64,000 nt of DNA from Caldanaerobacter subterraneus (GCF_004345675.1 NZ_SLWU01000009.1:29066-93065), one strand, 5' to 3'; shown: positions 52,902 through 62,082, counted from the first letter of the stretch. Notes: generated by a model from the letters alone, not told the origin. A program made the numbers and translations.

Positions 52902-55517
52902 TCACTTAGCCAAAAACCAGTTAGGACCCACCCCAATTTCAACAACCAGCGGAACTTTCAGCTTTATCACATTCTCCATGCTTTCTTTGAGTATTTCTTT
53001 CACTAACTCCAGCTCGTCCTTATAAGTATCAACAACAAGCTCGTCATGGACCTGCAATATGAGCCTGGACTTTAAATTCAACCTCTTAAATTCTTGATAA
53101 ACTTTTACCATAGCCATTTTTATTATGTCGGCAGCACTGCCTTGGATTGGCGTATTCATAGCCAGCCTTTCCGCTTGTGAGCGCTGTGTGAAATTCCTCG
53201 AATTTATTTCAGGAATGTACCTCCTCCTGTTCATTATAGTAGTCACATATCCATTTTCCTTGGCAAATCGAATTACCTTTTCTATATACTCTTTTACCCC
53301 CTTATACTTTTCAAAATAATTATCAATATATTCCTTAGCTTCTTTTCTCGAAATCTTCAAGTCTTTCGCCAAGCCATAATCGCTTATTCCATATATTATC
53401 CCAAAATTTACTACTTTAGCTGCTCTTCTCATCTCTGGAGTGACATTTTGAGGAGGCACTTTAAAGACTTCGGAAGCCGTCCTCAAGTGTATGTCTTCAT
53501 TGTTCATAAAAGCTTCTATCAACTTTTCATCTTCAGAAAGATGTGCCAAAACCCTCAATTCAATCTGAGAATAATCTGCAGAGACAATATAACCGTCTTT
53601 TGTCCTCGGTATAAAAGCCCTCCTTATCTGTCTTCCAAACTCCTCCCTCACAGGTATATTCTGAAGATTGGGCTCTGTGCTGCTTATCCTGCCAGTCGCC
53701 GCCACCATCTGTTTGAAATTAGAATGCACTCTGTCATTTTCGTCCATCAAGGACAAAAAACCCTCTATGTAAGTAGACTTGAGCTTGGTAAGCTGTCTGT
53801 ACTCTATTATCTCACTTACAATGTCATTATAAGCTGTAAGCTGCTCTAAGACTTCGGAATCAGTCGAGTAACCTGTCTTTGTCTTTTTAATTACGGGTAG
53901 GTTGAGCTTTTCAAAGAGAAATTCTCCCAACTGCTTTGGGGAATTTACATTGAACTGGTATCCTGCTTCTTTGTAAATTTTATCCAATATTTCAGAAATC
54001 CTCTCATCTATCTTTTCGGAAAGCTCCTTTAAAACATTTCTGTCCAGTGTAAATCCATCCACTTCCATTGATTTTAAAACTTCCACAAGAGGCATCTCTA
54101 TTTCCAGCAAAAGCTTCTTCATGTCCATCTCTTCAATAAAAGCCATAAGCTTATCTTTTAACTCAAATAAGTGGCTGCACCTTCCACATATGTACTCTGC
54201 CATTACTTCTTCGCTTACTTCTTCATACCTTCTCCTGTCTTTTCCTTTCCCAAATACTTCCTCATGGGACAATATATCCACTTTAAGGTATCTTTTCAAT
54301 ACCCTCTCCAAATCGTAATTGGACTCAGAAGGGTTGAGAAGATAAGCCATTATAGCAGTATCCAGATATTTACTCTTACATTCTATGCCTTTGTAAGAAA
54401 GTTTCACTAGGAAGTCTTTTATCTCATGGGAAACAAATTCAGCATCTTCTCTTTCAAATATTTTTCTTAAGTCTTCTAACCTTTCAACATCTGAATAAAG
54501 GGTAGTACCATCAAAAGAAAATGCTATCTTTTTTACATCCCCCTCATAGATCAAAGGATAAAAGGCAACATTTTTTGCACTTTCTAAAAGCCTTGGCACT
54601 TCTCTAATGTCAACTTTTTTCCACTTTCTTATTGAAACAGTTGGAATGACCTCTTCTCCTTCCTTTTTGATGCTGTCTAGAAGGCTATAAAATTCAAGCT
54701 TGTTAAAAAGGTCCCATAATTTTTTGTAATTAAACTCTTTTAATCTATACTCTTCAAAGTCAATCTCAAGAGGAATATTCCTATTTATAGTGGCTAATCT
54801 TTTGCTCATGACAGCCAGTTCTCTATTTGCTTCTATTGTCTCTTTAATCTTTCCTGACAATTTTGATATATTTTCAAGAAGATTTTCCACCGAGCCAAAT
54901 TCCTTCAAAAGCTTGATAGCAGTCTTTTCCCCTATATTAGGTATTCCAGGAATATTGTCCGACTTGTCCCCCATCAATCCCTTTAAATCCACAAACTGCT
55001 GCGGAGTTATTTCATACCTTTCTAATACCGCTTTTTCATCAAACTCTTCCATCTGCGTTATGCCCTTTTTAGATATTTTCACTTTTACTCTAGGAGAAAC
55101 TAGCTGCAGAGCATCCCTGTCTCCTGTGACAATTATGACTTCCATCCCTTTTTCTTCTGCCATTTTTGAAACTGTTCCTATTATGTCATCTGCTTCATAT
55201 CCTTCCAATTCTAAAGTCTTTATGTTAAAGCCATCAATTACTTCTTTTAAAAGCTCTACCTGTTCAGAAAGTTCTTCTGGCATAGCCTGTCTGGTGGCTT
55301 TGTACTCCTTAAACTCTTTATGCCTGAAAGTCGGAGCTTTTTTGTCAAAAGCGATTGCCACATAGTCAGGTTTTTCTTCCTCCAGCAATTTTATTAACAT
55401 CATAGTAAAGCCGTACAATGCATTTGTATGTAATCCCTCACTGGTAGTAAGCATCGGTAAGGCATAATAAGCCCTGTACATCAGACTGCTACCATCAATT
55501 AACAGAAACTTTGCCAT
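52902..55517 (-). CDS. polA: DNA polymerase I
   Basis: The 871-residue protein has a 5' nuclease (1-290, GEKTAIKLL helix-hairpin-helix), a degenerate 3'-5' exonuclease fold (about 300-470) and a family A polymerase (about 475-871; DYSQIELRVLAH motif A, RRAAKVVNFGIIYG motif B, QVHDEL motif C). The exonuclease motif FDxET is replaced (VAFYPLIYEG), so proofreading should be absent, as known for related thermophile PolA. GAGTGG precedes the ATG. Confidence 0.96.
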   Translation of the reverse strand: MAKFLLIDGSSLMYRAYYALPMLTTSEGLHTNALYGFTMMLIKLLEEEKPDYVAIAFDKKAPTFRHKEFKEYKATRQAMPEELSEQVELLKEVIDGFNIKTLELEGYEADDIIGTVSKMAEEKGMEVIIVTGDRDALQLVSPRVKVKISKKGITQMEEFDEKAVLERYEITPQQFVDLKGLMGDKSDNIPGIPNIGEKTAIKLLKEFGSVENLLENISKLSGKIKETIEANRELAVMSKRLATINRNIPLEIDFEEYRLKEFNYKKLWDLFNKLEFYSLLDSIKKEGEEVIPTVSIRKWKKVDIREVPRLLESAKNVAFYPLIYEGDVKKIAFSFDGTTLYSDVERLEDLRKIFEREDAEFVSHEIKDFLVKLSYKGIECKSKYLDTAIMAYLLNPSESNYDLERVLKRYLKVDILSHEEVFGKGKDRRRYEEVSEEVMAEYICGRCSHLFELKDKLMAFIEEMDMKKLLLEIEMPLVEVLKSMEVDGFTLDRNVLKELSEKIDERISEILDKIYKEAGYQFNVNSPKQLGEFLFEKLNLPVIKKTKTGYSTDSEVLEQLTAYNDIVSEIIEYRQLTKLKSTYIEGFLSLMDENDRVHSNFKQMVAATGRISSTEPNLQNIPVREEFGRQIRRAFIPRTKDGYIVSADYSQIELRVLAHLSEDEKLIEAFMNNEDIHLRTASEVFKVPPQNVTPEMRRAAKVVNFGIIYGISDYGLAKDLKISRKEAKEYIDNYFEKYKGVKEYIEKVIRFAKENGYVTTIMNRRRYIPEINSRNFTQRSQAERLAMNTPIQGSAADIIKMAMVKVYQEFKRLNLKSRLILQVHDELVVDTYKDELELVKEILKESMENVIKLKVPLVVEIGVGPNWFLAK

Positions 55518-55574
55518 TAAACCACTCCCGTTTAATTTTTTCTCCTTTATGTATTTTAATATACCGCAAAAAAA

Positions 55575-55598
55575 AGAAGATGTAAATTGTCATCTTCT
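55575..55598 (-). terminator. Terminator of the sigma/anti-sigma operon
   Basis: AGAAGATG/CATCTTCT with an 8-base loop is followed by a long T-run on the minus strand, at the anti-sigma stop codon. Confidence 0.85.
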
Positions 55599-56387
55599 CT
55601 TAAAATAAATATACCCTTTATAAGCACCAAAAATTACGCCTAAAAGGCCTAAAATTATAACAACAATCGGTTTAAAGTCATTTCTTTCTTTTATCAAAAG
55701 GTCTATTGTGGCCCAATTGACGGGCTGCTCTACCTCTTTAGTGGCAATCTGCAATTTCGTAAACTTCCCTGTCTCTTTTAACTCAGAAATCACTCTTTCA
55801 AAACTTTCCTCTTTAACTTTAAGAGTAAGTTTTACTTCCCTCTCTTTCTTGCTGTAACTTTCTACATGCCCTCCTTCGCCTTTTACTATCTTAACGATTT
55901 TTTCGGATTCCTCAGTTAAATTACTTACTTCCATGTCAATATAAGCAATTTTTGTAATTTTCCTTGAAACATTTGCAGGAAGCTTTCTTTCAAGTCCTTT
56001 CCCCTCGGCACTTCCAGCTCCAGCCATCTGGAGAATATCTGAAGATGGTCCTTTGTATTTTCCTAAGTTAATATCAAAAGCATGAACCAAAAACATTGTC
56101 ATGAGAAGTAAAGAAGCAGCTAAAATTCCAGCTAGAAAACTTTTTCTTCTGTTTTCTCTTTTCTTTTTCAATTTAGCTATTTTTTCGCGCAAAGACTCAT
56201 TAAAGCTTTCTGGAACGTCTTCTAAAGGGAGTAGCTTCAAATTTTCTATTATTCTTTTCTGCATCAAAAATTCTCTTCTGCAGCTTTCACAAGTTCTCAA
56301 ATGTTCTTCCAATTTTTCTTTTTCCTTCTCCCCTAATTCATTATCAAAATATGCCTGCATAAGTTCAAGGGCTCTTTTGCAATCCAT
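55590..56387 (-). CDS. Anti-sigma factor with zinc-finger and DUF4349-like extracellular domain
   Basis: Residues 1-50 form a zf-HC2 anti-sigma domain (Cys in MDCKRALEL, HLRTCESCRREF). A membrane helix (about 83-100) leads to an external domain (about 145-235, AYIDMEVSNLTEESEKI, LTLKVKEESFERVISELK) that resembles DUF4349, and a second helix lies at the C-terminus (about 242-260). The ATG overlaps the sigma stop codon as TGATG. It should hold the ECF sigma factor at the membrane; the external domain may sense envelope stress. Confidence 0.85.
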   Translation of the reverse strand: MDCKRALELMQAYFDNELGEKEKEKLEEHLRTCESCRREFLMQKRIIENLKLLPLEDVPESFNESLREKIAKLKKKRENRRKSFLAGILAASLLLMTMFLVHAFDINLGKYKGPSSDILQMAGAGSAEGKGLERKLPANVSRKITKIAYIDMEVSNLTEESEKIVKIVKGEGGHVESYSKKEREVKLTLKVKEESFERVISELKETGKFTKLQIATKEVEQPVNWATIDLLIKERNDFKPIVVIILGLLGVIFGAYKGYIYFKRR

Positions 56388-56962
56388 CACTCTCGCCCCC
56401 TCTCTTGAAAACCTGAAAACTCTGGAAGCGATTTTATCCTCTCTCTTAAAAGATTTCTCGCTCTCCATATCCTGGACTTCACTGTCCCGAGATTGACTTT
56501 TAATATACTAGCAATTTCTTCATAATTCATCCCTTCTATATCCCTTAAAATAAGAGCTATTTTGTAATCTACAGGGAGTTTACTTATCTCTCTTCTCACC
56601 ATTTCTACAGTGAGCTTTTGCTCAATTACCTCTTCAGGCGTTTGAAAACTTTTTATTTCTAATTCATCTTCAGCGGCTGTCACAAGGTTGACTTCCGACC
56701 TGACCTTTTTTCTAAGGTAATCCATAGCAGTATTTACAGCAATCCTGTAAATCCAGGTCCTGAAACTGCTGTCTTTTCTAAAAGTTTTTATGCTCATGTA
56801 AGCTTTAATAAAAGTTTCCTGGGCAATATCTTTTGCTTCTTCTTTTTCTTCCACAATTCTCAATATGACATTATACACATACTTCTCATAGTTTTCTATG
56901 AGCAAGCTAAATGCTTCATCATCTCCATTTCTTGCTCTTTCCAAAAGTTCCTCCTGTCCCAC
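56387..56962 (-). CDS. ECF sigma factor (SigW-like)
   Basis: Sigma-70 region 2 (about 12-80, ENYEKYVYNVILRI, DIAQETFIKAYMSI, FRTWIYRIAVNTAMDYLRKK) and region 4 (about 125-180, EGMNYEEIASILKVNLGTVKSRI) are complete; regions 1 and 3 are absent, as in ECF factors. The start is GTG (56962) or the TTG at 56944 with AGGAGG upstream. It is cotranscribed with its anti-sigma factor. A GGAAC-N16-CGTC promoter precedes it, so it is likely autoregulated. Confidence 0.93.
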   Translation of the reverse strand: MGQEELLERARNGDDEAFSLLIENYEKYVYNVILRIVEEKEEAKDIAQETFIKAYMSIKTFRKDSSFRTWIYRIAVNTAMDYLRKKVRSEVNLVTAAEDELEIKSFQTPEEVIEQKLTVEMVRREISKLPVDYKIALILRDIEGMNYEEIASILKVNLGTVKSRIWRARNLLRERIKSLPEFSGFQERGRE

Positions 56963-56989
56963 CTTCTAGACCTCCCCTTCTACTTTTTA

Positions 56990-57014
56990 GACGAAATTAT
57001 TTAAAAATTGTTCC
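56990..57014 (-). promoter_or_regulatory. ECF-type promoter of the sigma operon
   Basis: On the minus strand GGAAC (57010-57014), 16 bases and CGTC (56990-56993) match the general ECF promoter form. It lies 28 bases before the GTG start. Confidence 0.75.
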
Positions 57015-57125
57015 TTAAAATAGTCATTGCAGTAGAGTAAAAATTTTTGTAAAATGAATGTGATAAGGTACAAATTATTACTACGACAAAAATACAAAAA
57101 TTCCTTTATTTTGGAGTGAATACCT

Positions 57126-57413
57126 ATGTATGATATTTGGGAATACGCATTTATGGCAGGATTCATAGGCGAAGGAGTGCAGATGTTGATAATTTTGGCG
57201 ACAGCTAAACCTTTTCATCAGGCCGTTGAACTTGTAAAAATCGTTGGCATCCCCATGATGGTAGTAAACGCTACAGGAATAGGCATATTTATGATAATGA
57301 TAAAATCCATATTCGACGAAAAAGAACAGATTGCTGCAATGCAGGCAAAAATAGCTTTAGATATCGCTTCCAGAACTCTTCCTTATTTGCGAAAAAGTTG
57401 CCTCAAATTATAA
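57126..57413 (+). pseudogene. Remnant of a LytS-type sensor kinase
   Basis: The 95-codon frame resembles the last two membrane helices of the LytS 5TM domain and the segment before its GAF domain (GEGVQMLIILATAKPF, VNATGIGIFMIMI, ALDIASRTLPYLR). Everything before and after is missing. The ribosome-binding site GGAGTG is good, so a short membrane protein could still be made. The 57015-57125 gap shows no more coding sequence of this kind. Confidence 0.65.
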
Positions 57414-57463
57414 AAAAGTTAAAAAAAGGGATATAAATTTGTCACTGTTTCAGAACTTTAAAA

Positions 57464-57493
57464 AAAGAGGGATTAAAATTCTAATCCCTCTTT
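57464..57493. terminator. Bidirectional terminator between the LytS remnant and pspC
   Basis: AAAGAGGGATTA/TAATCCCTCTTT is a 12-bp stem with a 6-base loop and A/T tracts on both sides. Confidence 0.85.
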
Positions 57494-57888
57494 AATAATA
57501 TCCATATACCAAGTCCAATTAAGACTATTGGCCACAGCATTCTAAAGCTCACAAATGGAAATAATTTCGGCAACAAAATCAAAAGGCCTAAAATTATCAA
57601 TCCCCATCCCAACACTTCATTCGCTCTATTATCTTTAATCTCTTTTTCACTTCCTGCTTCGCCCATCTCATTTTTTGTTTTATCCACTGGTTTCTCTGTC
57701 TGATAGGGATTTTCAGGAATTATAATCCACGCTATCAAGTAAAAGAGAAGCCCTCCTCCGCCAAAAATCACTGTGACAAGGCATATAAGCCTTACCAAAG
57801 TCACATCTACATTAAAATATTCAGCAATGCCTCCACAAACTCCTCCAAAAATCCTCTGCTCCCTCGACCTGTACAGCCTTTTATCCAT
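57481..57888 (-). CDS. PspC domain membrane protein
   Basis: The N-terminal PspC domain (RLYRSREQRIFGGVCGGIAEYF, helix at about 32-57) is followed by a charged linker and two more hydrophobic segments (about 92-130). PspC proteins act in the phage-shock or cell-envelope stress response. It forms a pair with the membrane protein encoded upstream. Confidence 0.9.
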   Translation of the reverse strand: MDKRLYRSREQRIFGGVCGGIAEYFNVDVTLVRLICLVTVIFGGGGLLFYLIAWIIIPENPYQTEKPVDKTKNEMGEAGSEKEIKDNRANEVLGWGLIILGLLILLPKLFPFVSFRMLWPIVLIGLGIWILLKRD

Positions 57889-57907
57889 TCACATTTCCTC
57901 CAATCTG

Positions 57908-58189
57908 CTACCATATTCTTAAATCAAAAGGCGGTAAATAAAAAATTTCGCTAGTAAAAAATAACATTAAAATTGCCAGCAAAATAGCTCCAACGTTTAT
58001 TCCGCTGTTTTCTTCCCCGTACAATTTTTTGCTAAACAAAAGCTCTAGCCCTAGAAAAATAAAAAAACAAGGCCATATAATCTCATATACAAAATAAGGA
58101 ATGGCAATATAAAATTTTTCTAAAATGAGTATTATTCCAACAAAGATGAGGGAAATCCCACTTGTCAAAATCCCTGTCCTTCTTCTCAT
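57908..58189 (-). CDS. Small membrane protein (LiaF/DUF5668-like)
   Basis: The 93-residue protein has three hydrophobic helices (about 7-24, 32-50, 65-80) of the pattern TGILTSGISLIFVGIILIL, IIWPCFFIFLGLELL. Such proteins pair with PspC proteins in envelope-stress operons. The exact family is uncertain. Confidence 0.65.
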   Translation of the reverse strand: MRRRTGILTSGISLIFVGIILILEKFYIAIPYFVYEIIWPCFFIFLGLELLFSKKLYGEENSGINVGAILLAILMLFFTSEIFYLPPFDLRIW

Positions 58190-58220
58190 ATTTTTTCACT
58201 CCTTATCGCCCTATAGTTCC

Positions 58221-58249
58221 ATTATACATATTATGAAAATATAAATCAA
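58221..58249 (-). promoter_or_regulatory. Promoter of the pspC operon
   Basis: TTGATT (58244-58249), a 17-base spacer and TATAAT (58221-58226) lie on the minus strand. Confidence 0.75.
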
Positions 58250-58274
58250 TTTTAAAATTTTCGGAGGGGTTAAA

Positions 58275-59198
58275 ATGGACAACAAATGGTATTTTGATAT
58301 AGCACCAGGATCCATTGCTGATTTACAACAGCACGCAAGAGATATAACAACATTAATTCCCTTCTGGTATGGGGTAAAAGAAGATGGCACATTGGCAGAC
58401 ATGTCCTCCAGTGAGGTCAAAAAAATTGCCTCTGATAACAATTTACCTATTTATCCCATAATTCACAACTACTCAGACCCTAAAAAATCTCAGTTAATAC
58501 ATGATTTACTTTCAACACCACCTCTTAGAAATACTTTAATTTCAAACATACGAAATATGGCTGAGACAAATAATTATCCAGGAATAAATATAGACTTTGA
58601 ATTTGTACCACCAGAAGACAGAGAAAATTTAAACATTTTTATAAGAGACTTATACATTTCTTTAAAAGCCATAAGAAAAATTATCACAATTTCTGTGCCA
58701 GCAGAGCTAACTGACAATCCCAGACATCCATTTTCTGGAGCTTTTCAATACTCCTTTATCGCCCAATACGCCGATGAAATATACATCCTAGCCTACGACG
58801 AACACTTTTCACAGCCTGGTCCGATCTCTTCAATAGGCTTTGTCACAAATGTCTTAAATTACGCCGTAACAGTAATACCTCCTCAAAAAATATGGCTTGG
58901 AATGGCTGTTTATGGGTATGATTGGACACAGGGCGTAAATTACCCAAGAACTCTAACATACCAACAAGCTGTGGACTTAGCAAAAAATTTAGGAGTAACT
59001 ATAATATACGACCAAACCGCTCAAGAATCCACTTACACTTACGTATTAGACGGCAAAGTACACTCAGTTTGGTTTGAAGATTTAAAAAGTTTTTCTGCAA
59101 AATTATCTTTAGTAGAAAGCTACAAACTATCCGGTATAGCCGTGTGGAGATTGGGTCAAGAAGACCCTAACATATGGAACATTTTAAAAACAAAATAA
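58275..59198 (+). CDS. Glycoside hydrolase family 18 protein, YaaH/SleL-like without LysM
   Basis: The 307-residue protein is a GH18 barrel with the catalytic segment GINIDFEFVPPED (Glu at about 116, the usual DxxDxDxE reduced to NIDFE), YADEIYILAYDEH and GIAVWRLGQEDP. The relatives are spore cortex and peptidoglycan N-acetylglucosaminidases. No signal peptide or LysM repeats are seen. It might act in the mother cell on the spore coat or cortex. GGAGGGG precedes the ATG. Confidence 0.85.
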   Translation: MDNKWYFDIAPGSIADLQQHARDITTLIPFWYGVKEDGTLADMSSSEVKKIASDNNLPIYPIIHNYSDPKKSQLIHDLLSTPPLRNTLISNIRNMAETNNYPGINIDFEFVPPEDRENLNIFIRDLYISLKAIRKIITISVPAELTDNPRHPFSGAFQYSFIAQYADEIYILAYDEHFSQPGPISSIGFVTNVLNYAVTVIPPQKIWLGMAVYGYDWTQGVNYPRTLTYQQAVDLAKNLGVTIIYDQTAQESTYTYVLDGKVHSVWFEDLKSFSAKLSLVESYKLSGIAVWRLGQEDPNIWNILKTK

Positions 59199-59211
59199 TT
59201 TTCCTCTAATG

Positions 59212-59236
59212 GGAACTTTTTTATCTTTTTTACGTC
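59212..59236 (+). promoter_or_regulatory. ECF-type promoter upstream of the SLH/YcdB gene
   Basis: GGAAC (59212-59216), 16 bases and CGTC (59233-59236), followed by TAA, has the same -35, spacing and -10 as the sigma factor's own promoter at 56990-57014. Confidence 0.75.
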
Positions 59237-59272
59237 TAACATAGTGAAAAAACAAAAGGGAGGTCTATCTTT

Positions 59273-61381
59273 ATGAGAAAGTTTATCCCTATTTTAATTG
59301 GCTTTGTATTCCTGTTTGCTGCAGTTATGCCCTCAACTATAGCACAGGCTCAAGCAGACACAAAAATAAGCTTAAAAGAAGCAATTGAAATTGCAAAAAC
59401 TAAGCTAGGTATAAGTGGAAGCGGGTATGACTTTATCTCCAGCTACAGTGAATATGGAAATTACAAAGTATGGAACTTAACCTGGAATTCTACCACAAAA
59501 GGGACCATAAGCGTATCTGTAAACGCAAATACAGGAGAAATTGTTAGTTATTCCACTTGGACTCCAACATCGGAGCCTTACAAGCCAGTGATACCAAAGT
59601 ACACTAGAGAAGAGGCTAGAAAAGTTGCCATAGAATTTTTGCAAAAGATAACTCCTGAAAAATTTAAACAGACAAAAGAAATAGTTCCCTCATATCCATT
59701 GGGTATTTATTACGACGCTAATTACAGCTTTTCATTTGAAAGAATAGTAAACGGAATATCTTTCCCAAACAACGGCTTGTATGTATATGTTGACAAAAAC
59801 ACCTTAAAAGTAACCTCTTACTTTCAAAACTGGGAGGACTATTCATTCCCAAAACCTGAAAACATAATTACAAAAGAAGAAGCCATAAAAATTTTTAAAG
59901 AAAAAATTGGATTAACTCTTCAATATGCTTTAATACCTCCTCAATCAGAAAAAGAATCCTATAAAACTCTTTTAGTGTATGGTGTTTACCAAAATGCTCC
60001 TATTGATGCATTCACAGGAGAAGTGAAAAAGCCTCTCTACTACTATCCTATGCCAGGCGGTAGAACTGCAGGACCTGCTGGTGAAAAAGAGATGCAATTA
60101 ACTCCGGAAGAAAAGAAAGAAATAGAGGCTTCTGAAAAATACATATCAAAAGACAAAGCTCTGGAAATAGCTAAAAATTCTCTTCCATTTTCACTGGAAG
60201 GATATAAGCTAGAGAGCGCTAGTTTATACACTGATACTTACTACGCCCCTGCAAAAAATCCCACATGGAGCTTCTACTGGAACCTACAAAAAGATAATAA
60301 GTACTTTTATGTCAATGCGTCTGTAGATGCAGTCACAGGAGAGCTGACATACTTTTCAAAAACTGTTTCAGACATAGAAGACAAAGACAAACAGCCCAAA
60401 TATACATCAAAAGAATTAGGAGAAATTGCAGAAAAATATTTAGAAAGGATAATCCCTGAAAAATTTAAAAACACCAAGTATTTCAATGAAACCTCCAATC
60501 CAGATTATTCTCCAAACCTTTATACTTTCACATACTTGCGCACTGTAAATGGAATTTTAGCACCCTTTGATAACATAACAATCACACTAAATCCTTATAC
60601 AGGGGAAATAACCTCTTACTACTTAAACTGGACAAATGTGAATTTCACTCCTGCAGAAAATGTAATAACTCTCGATGAAGCTTACAAAATACTCCTTGAC
60701 AACTATGAAATGAAGTTAAATTACATTTTAGATTACGACTACAAATCTCCTGACGCTCCACCGAAAGTGAAATTGGTCTACCAGCTCGATTTCTATGGCT
60801 ACATCGATGCTAAAACAGGTACACTCCTTGATGGAATGGGAAGGCCAATAGTTAAAGAATCAAAGGTCACTTTCACGGACATAGAAGGCAACTGGGCAGA
60901 AAAAGACATAAAACTTCTAGCAGAGTACGGCATAATTGAAGTGGAGGGAGATAAGTACTATCCCGACAAAGAGATAACACAAAAAGATTTTATAAAAATG
61001 CTGGTAAAAACAGTACAGCCGCCCTACTACGACCCTATGCCAAAATCTTCAAAAGACTATGACACGTATTATGCTATTGCCATAAGTAAAAAAATTATAT
61101 CCCCAGAAGAAAAAAATCCCGATTCTCCTGTAATGAGATTAGAAGCTGCAAAAATGCTGGTAAATGCTCTTCAGGTCGGATATATTGCAGAAATACCTAA
61201 TATATTTAGTATAAGCTTTAAAGACAAAAACGAAATTCCTAAAAACATAATAGGATATGTGGCAATAATCTCTGGCCTTAATATTATGAGAGGTTCAGAC
61301 GGATACTTCTATCCACAGCGTCCTCTCACAAGAGCCGAAGCTGCTGCAGTTTTAGTGAGATATTTACAGGTAAATAAATAA
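59273..61381 (+). CDS. S-layer-anchored YcdB/YcdC (PepSY-like) surface protein with three SLH domains
   Basis: A signal peptide (about 1-25, ending IAQAQA) leads to two copies of a YcdB/YcdC-type unit (about 32-255 and 290-510). Each holds EAxEIAK, NANTGEI/DAVTGEL and an ITPEKF/IIPEKF segment. Three SLH domains follow (about 540-590, 600-640 and 650-702) and bind secondary cell-wall polymer. GGGAGG precedes the ATG. An ECF promoter lies directly upstream, so it is a probable member of the nearby sigma factor's regulon. Molecular function is unknown; PepSY-like units often inhibit proteases. Confidence 0.9.
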   Translation: MRKFIPILIGFVFLFAAVMPSTIAQAQADTKISLKEAIEIAKTKLGISGSGYDFISSYSEYGNYKVWNLTWNSTTKGTISVSVNANTGEIVSYSTWTPTSEPYKPVIPKYTREEARKVAIEFLQKITPEKFKQTKEIVPSYPLGIYYDANYSFSFERIVNGISFPNNGLYVYVDKNTLKVTSYFQNWEDYSFPKPENIITKEEAIKIFKEKIGLTLQYALIPPQSEKESYKTLLVYGVYQNAPIDAFTGEVKKPLYYYPMPGGRTAGPAGEKEMQLTPEEKKEIEASEKYISKDKALEIAKNSLPFSLEGYKLESASLYTDTYYAPAKNPTWSFYWNLQKDNKYFYVNASVDAVTGELTYFSKTVSDIEDKDKQPKYTSKELGEIAEKYLERIIPEKFKNTKYFNETSNPDYSPNLYTFTYLRTVNGILAPFDNITITLNPYTGEITSYYLNWTNVNFTPAENVITLDEAYKILLDNYEMKLNYILDYDYKSPDAPPKVKLVYQLDFYGYIDAKTGTLLDGMGRPIVKESKVTFTDIEGNWAEKDIKLLAEYGIIEVEGDKYYPDKEITQKDFIKMLVKTVQPPYYDPMPKSSKDYDTYYAIAISKKIISPEEKNPDSPVMRLEAAKMLVNALQVGYIAEIPNIFSISFKDKNEIPKNIIGYVAIISGLNIMRGSDGYFYPQRPLTRAEAAAVLVRYLQVNK

Positions 61382-61384
61382 ATT

Positions 61385-61408
61385 AAAGGCACGGCCTCCC
61401 GTGCCTTT
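61385..61408. terminator. Bidirectional terminator
   Basis: AAAGGCACGG/CCGTGCCTTT with a 4-base loop is followed by T-rich sequence on the plus strand and TTTAATTTA on the minus strand. Confidence 0.85.
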
Positions 61409-61962
61409 TATAATTTTTTATATCTTGCCCTTTCTCCTCCTACCATCTTAGGCCTTGTCCTTGCAGCAACAATTGTGGCTTCTCCTATCTTATTCCGACT
61501 CAATCTCACAGGTACAACCACAGGCCTCAAATGCATTCCAATCAGGACAAGCCCTATGTCAAGCCCTGCATGTCCCAACCCTTTCAAATTTTCCACCATT
61601 ACAGGATTTTTAAACTGCTGATAAGCATAAGTCTGTATTGACCCTCCTGCATGTTCATGGGGAATGACATTTACCTCTTCAAACCCGTACTTATCTTTTG
61701 CCTCTTCCTCAACCAAAAGAGCTCTGTTTATGTGCTCACAGCCCTGTACTGCAAGGTATAAACCCCTTTTATGTATTGCCTCTAAAATTGGGTCCACCAC
61801 TGCTTTTGCCACATCAAGGCTCCCTGCAGTTCCCACTTTCTTACCCAATATTTCACTTGTACTTCCACCCAAGACAAAAAGACTCCCCGGCTTTAAATTC
61901 GCTATATCAAGTAACTCCTCTATGACTTCCTCTGTCTGCTTTGAAATCTCTTTTAAATCCAT
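61408..61962 (-). CDS. TIGR01440/DUF436 family protein (YwlG-like)
   Basis: The 184-residue protein carries the family motifs GGSTSEILGKKVGTAGS, QGCEHINRALLVEEE and HEHAGGSIQTYAY. The family is conserved in Firmicutes and its function is unknown. GGAGGG precedes the ATG region. It stands as a single gene. Confidence 0.9.
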   Translation of the reverse strand: MDLKEISKQTEEVIEELLDIANLKPGSLFVLGGSTSEILGKKVGTAGSLDVAKAVVDPILEAIHKRGLYLAVQGCEHINRALLVEEEAKDKYGFEEVNVIPHEHAGGSIQTYAYQQFKNPVMVENLKGLGHAGLDIGLVLIGMHLRPVVVPVRLSRNKIGEATIVAARTRPKMVGGERARYKKL

Positions 61963-62039
61963 TCATTATCCCTCCTGAACTACCCTTTACCACCATTCTA
62001 CCATATTCAAAATGAATCCTTTCACTGTCCTTAATAAAA

Positions 62040-62057
62040 AACACTAAATCTTGTGTT
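62040..62057 (-). terminator. Weak terminator after the toxin-antitoxin genes
   Basis: AACAC/GTGTT with an 8-base loop is followed by TTTTATT on the minus strand. Confidence 0.4.
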
Positions 62058-62082
62058 AAAATGCCCCATTGGCATATGTTTT

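Noticed and set aside
57015..57125. Upstream part of a full LytS gene before the remnant
   Set aside because: The 110 bases carry no membrane-helix coding in any frame that would join the fragment.
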